Positions 6,877 through 7,838 of a stretch of DNA of 7,838 nt are shown here, piece by piece. The notes under the pieces are model-generated. The model was not told where the DNA came from and did no database searches. It worked only from the letters and a program-made list of their open reading frames with translations. The translations under genes were made by a program, and so were the position numbers. Source of the stretch: Planctomycetaceae bacterium (GTDB lineage: Bacteria; Planctomycetota; Planctomycetia; Planctomycetales; Planctomycetaceae); the NCBI GenBank assembly GCA_029259875.1, contig JAJDEK010000254.1, positions 1-7,838 of the forward strand. Reading direction: 5' to 3'. Each line of letters begins with the position of its first letter. Positions within the stretch are counted from its first letter, which is position 1.

Positions 6877-7172
6877 GCCAATAAATCACCTCAGCCTCTA
6901 TCGAATTTCGAAAACGGTACTGTAATTCTCGTTTCTTGATGAGTCTGTGAATCCGATTACATTTTGAGTCTAAAAGGGGGCTTCCACATAAAATGCTCAT
7001 AAGTTCATATTCATAAGTGATTTGGACGAACTGCCTCATCGCGAGAAATCTTTTATTTTTCCCAGAAATGCCGAAAAATAGTGTAAGTTATGCCAAAAAT
7101 CTCCGTCTCCTGAGGGTGCTGAAAAAGAGAGAGCATTGAAACAACGATCTTTATCTTCAGAAGGGAATCATT
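6877..7172. promoter_or_regulatory. Divergent intergenic region between ECF sigma and DUF547 genes
   Basis: These 296 bases hold the control sites for two divergent genes. Seen directly: the sigma ribosome site GAGGTGA (- strand, 6886-6892), an 11-base palindrome TCGAATTTCGA (6901-6911), a -10-like TGTAAT on the - strand (6956-6961) without a good -35, the direct repeat at 6997-7018, and the AAGGGA ribosome site (7161-7166) for DUF547. No confident promoter can be drawn on the + strand. An ECF-dependent promoter is possible but not evident. Confidence 0.5.
6997..7018. repeat. Direct repeat TCATAAGT, two copies 14 bases apart
   Basis: TCATAAGT occurs at 6997-7004 and 7011-7018, separated by TCATAT, which itself shares the TCATA core. 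The three TCATA units in 22 bases lie in the middle of the divergent promoter region. They could be a tandem operator for a regulator or a chance AT-rich repeat. The repeat is seen; the role is inference. Confidence 0.5.
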
Positions 7173-7838
7173 ATGTTATGGACGAAAGGAAGAGTCTTGA
7201 AAAAATTCGGTAAAGAAATCGTTGCTGTTCTGGTCATCGCGGTCGTAATCGCTGCGGTTATGATCGTCAATAGTGGAAATGTGTCGGCAGCCTCGAAAGT
7301 TTATGTCGGTCAAAAAGTTTCTACTAAGTCTCAAGTTTCAATAGACCAAATCGACCATTCCAGTTGGAACACTCTGTTGAAGAAGTACGTTGATGACAAT
7401 GGTTACGTGAACTACAAAGCCTGGCATGCATCGTCGGCAGATCAGAAAGTATTGACGGCTTATCTCAATCAACTCTCGAAAGCAAACCCTAGTCAGCCTG
7501 CTAGCAAAAACGCAAAACTTGCCTTCTGGATTAATGCCTACAATGCTGTCACCGTATATGGAATCTTACGAGAGTATCCCACATCGAGTATCAGAAACCA
7601 TACAGCCAAAGTGCTCGGTTACAATATCTGGAAAGATCTTCAACTTGTAGTGGGCGGGCAGGCTTTCTCACTTGAAGGGATCGAACACCAAATACTCCGC
7701 AAGATGAACGAACCTCGAATACACTTTGCAATCGTTTGTGCGTCTATTGGATGTCCTCGTTTATTAAATCAGGCCTATACTGCCAATCAAGTACAGAAAC
7801 AACTCGACATCAATGCAAAAGACTTTTTCAGTCGGTCA
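7173..7838 (+). CDS. DUF547-domain exported protein, 3'-truncated by the window edge
   Basis: An open frame from ATG 7173 runs off the right edge (222 codons visible). AAGGGA (7161-7166) lies 6 bases upstream. Residues 1-39 are a basic N-terminus plus a hydrophobic segment (about 16-32) and a likely signal cut near VSA/A, so the protein is exported or anchored in the membrane. The DUF547 domain (PF04784) starts about residue 60. It shows [35 protein letters not shown] (about 115-132), [11 protein letters not shown], and the family core [14 protein letters not shown] (H184 to L197) with C189 and C194. The conserved His and Cys hint at an enzymatic or metal role, but the family's biochemical function is not something I can state. 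The gene is divergent from the ECF sigma gene. The C-terminal part of the domain is missing only because the window ends. Confidence 0.9.
   Translation, partial: MLWTKGRVLKKFGKEIVAVLVIAVVIAAVMIVNSGNVSAASKVYVGQKVSTKSQVSIDQIDHSSWNTLLKKYVDDNGYVNYKAWHASSADQKVLTAYLNQLSKANPSQPASKNAKLAFWINAYNAVTVYGILREYPTSSIRNHTAKVLGYNIWKDLQLVVGGQAFSLEGIEHQILRKMNEPRIHFAIVCASIGCPRLLNQAYTANQVQKQLDINAKDFFSRS

Noticed and set aside
6901..6911. Palindrome TCGAATTTCGA just upstream of the sigma gene ribosome site as an operator
   Set aside because: Only 5-bp arms around one base; expected by chance at this size, so noted but not claimed as a site.

Overview
The window looks like chromosomal DNA of a Planctomycetes bacterium (Gimesia/Planctomyces-like). 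This rests on gene content and style rather than a marker gene: an exported sulfatase of the N-sulfoglucosamine sulfohydrolase type, an exported beta-propeller protein, a GT2 plus membrane GT-C pair, an ECF sigma factor, moderate G+C, and long gaps between mostly single-gene units. Placement at phylum level is probable; genus is a guess.

Layout, left to right: (1) the 3' part of a + strand sulfatase gene, cut by the left edge in its signal peptide region. (2) A single initiator tRNA-fMet gene (1666-1739, + strand), preceded by two hairpins and followed by a perfect 18-bp bidirectional terminator. (3) A - strand secreted beta-propeller gene with five clear blades of 47-48 residues; its start is better placed at 2836 than at the longer possible starts. 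(4) A gene-poor stretch (2861-3323). (5) A + strand group: a tiny lipoprotein, then, behind a consensus -35 box, a soluble GT2 glycosyltransferase whose stop overlaps the start of a 595-residue multi-pass GT-C glycosyltransferase. (6) Convergent to it, with a 16-base gap, a - strand ECF sigma factor gene with no anti-sigma gene beside it in the window. (7) After a 296-base divergent promoter region with a short direct repeat, a + strand DUF547 exported protein, cut by the right edge.

How the genes may work together: the GT2/GT-C pair most likely acts in series, the GT2 making a polyprenyl-phosphate-linked sugar on the cytoplasmic face and the GT-C using it on the outer face of the membrane. 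The sulfatase and the propeller protein are exported and stand alone. The divergent sigma/DUF547 arrangement suggests, but does not prove, that the sigma factor controls the DUF547 gene. I found no CRISPR array, insertion sequence, phage gene or clearly new multi-gene system. The most distinctive details are the C1/C72 form of the initiator tRNA, the regular propeller repeats, the orphan ECF sigma next to DUF547, and the direct repeat between them.
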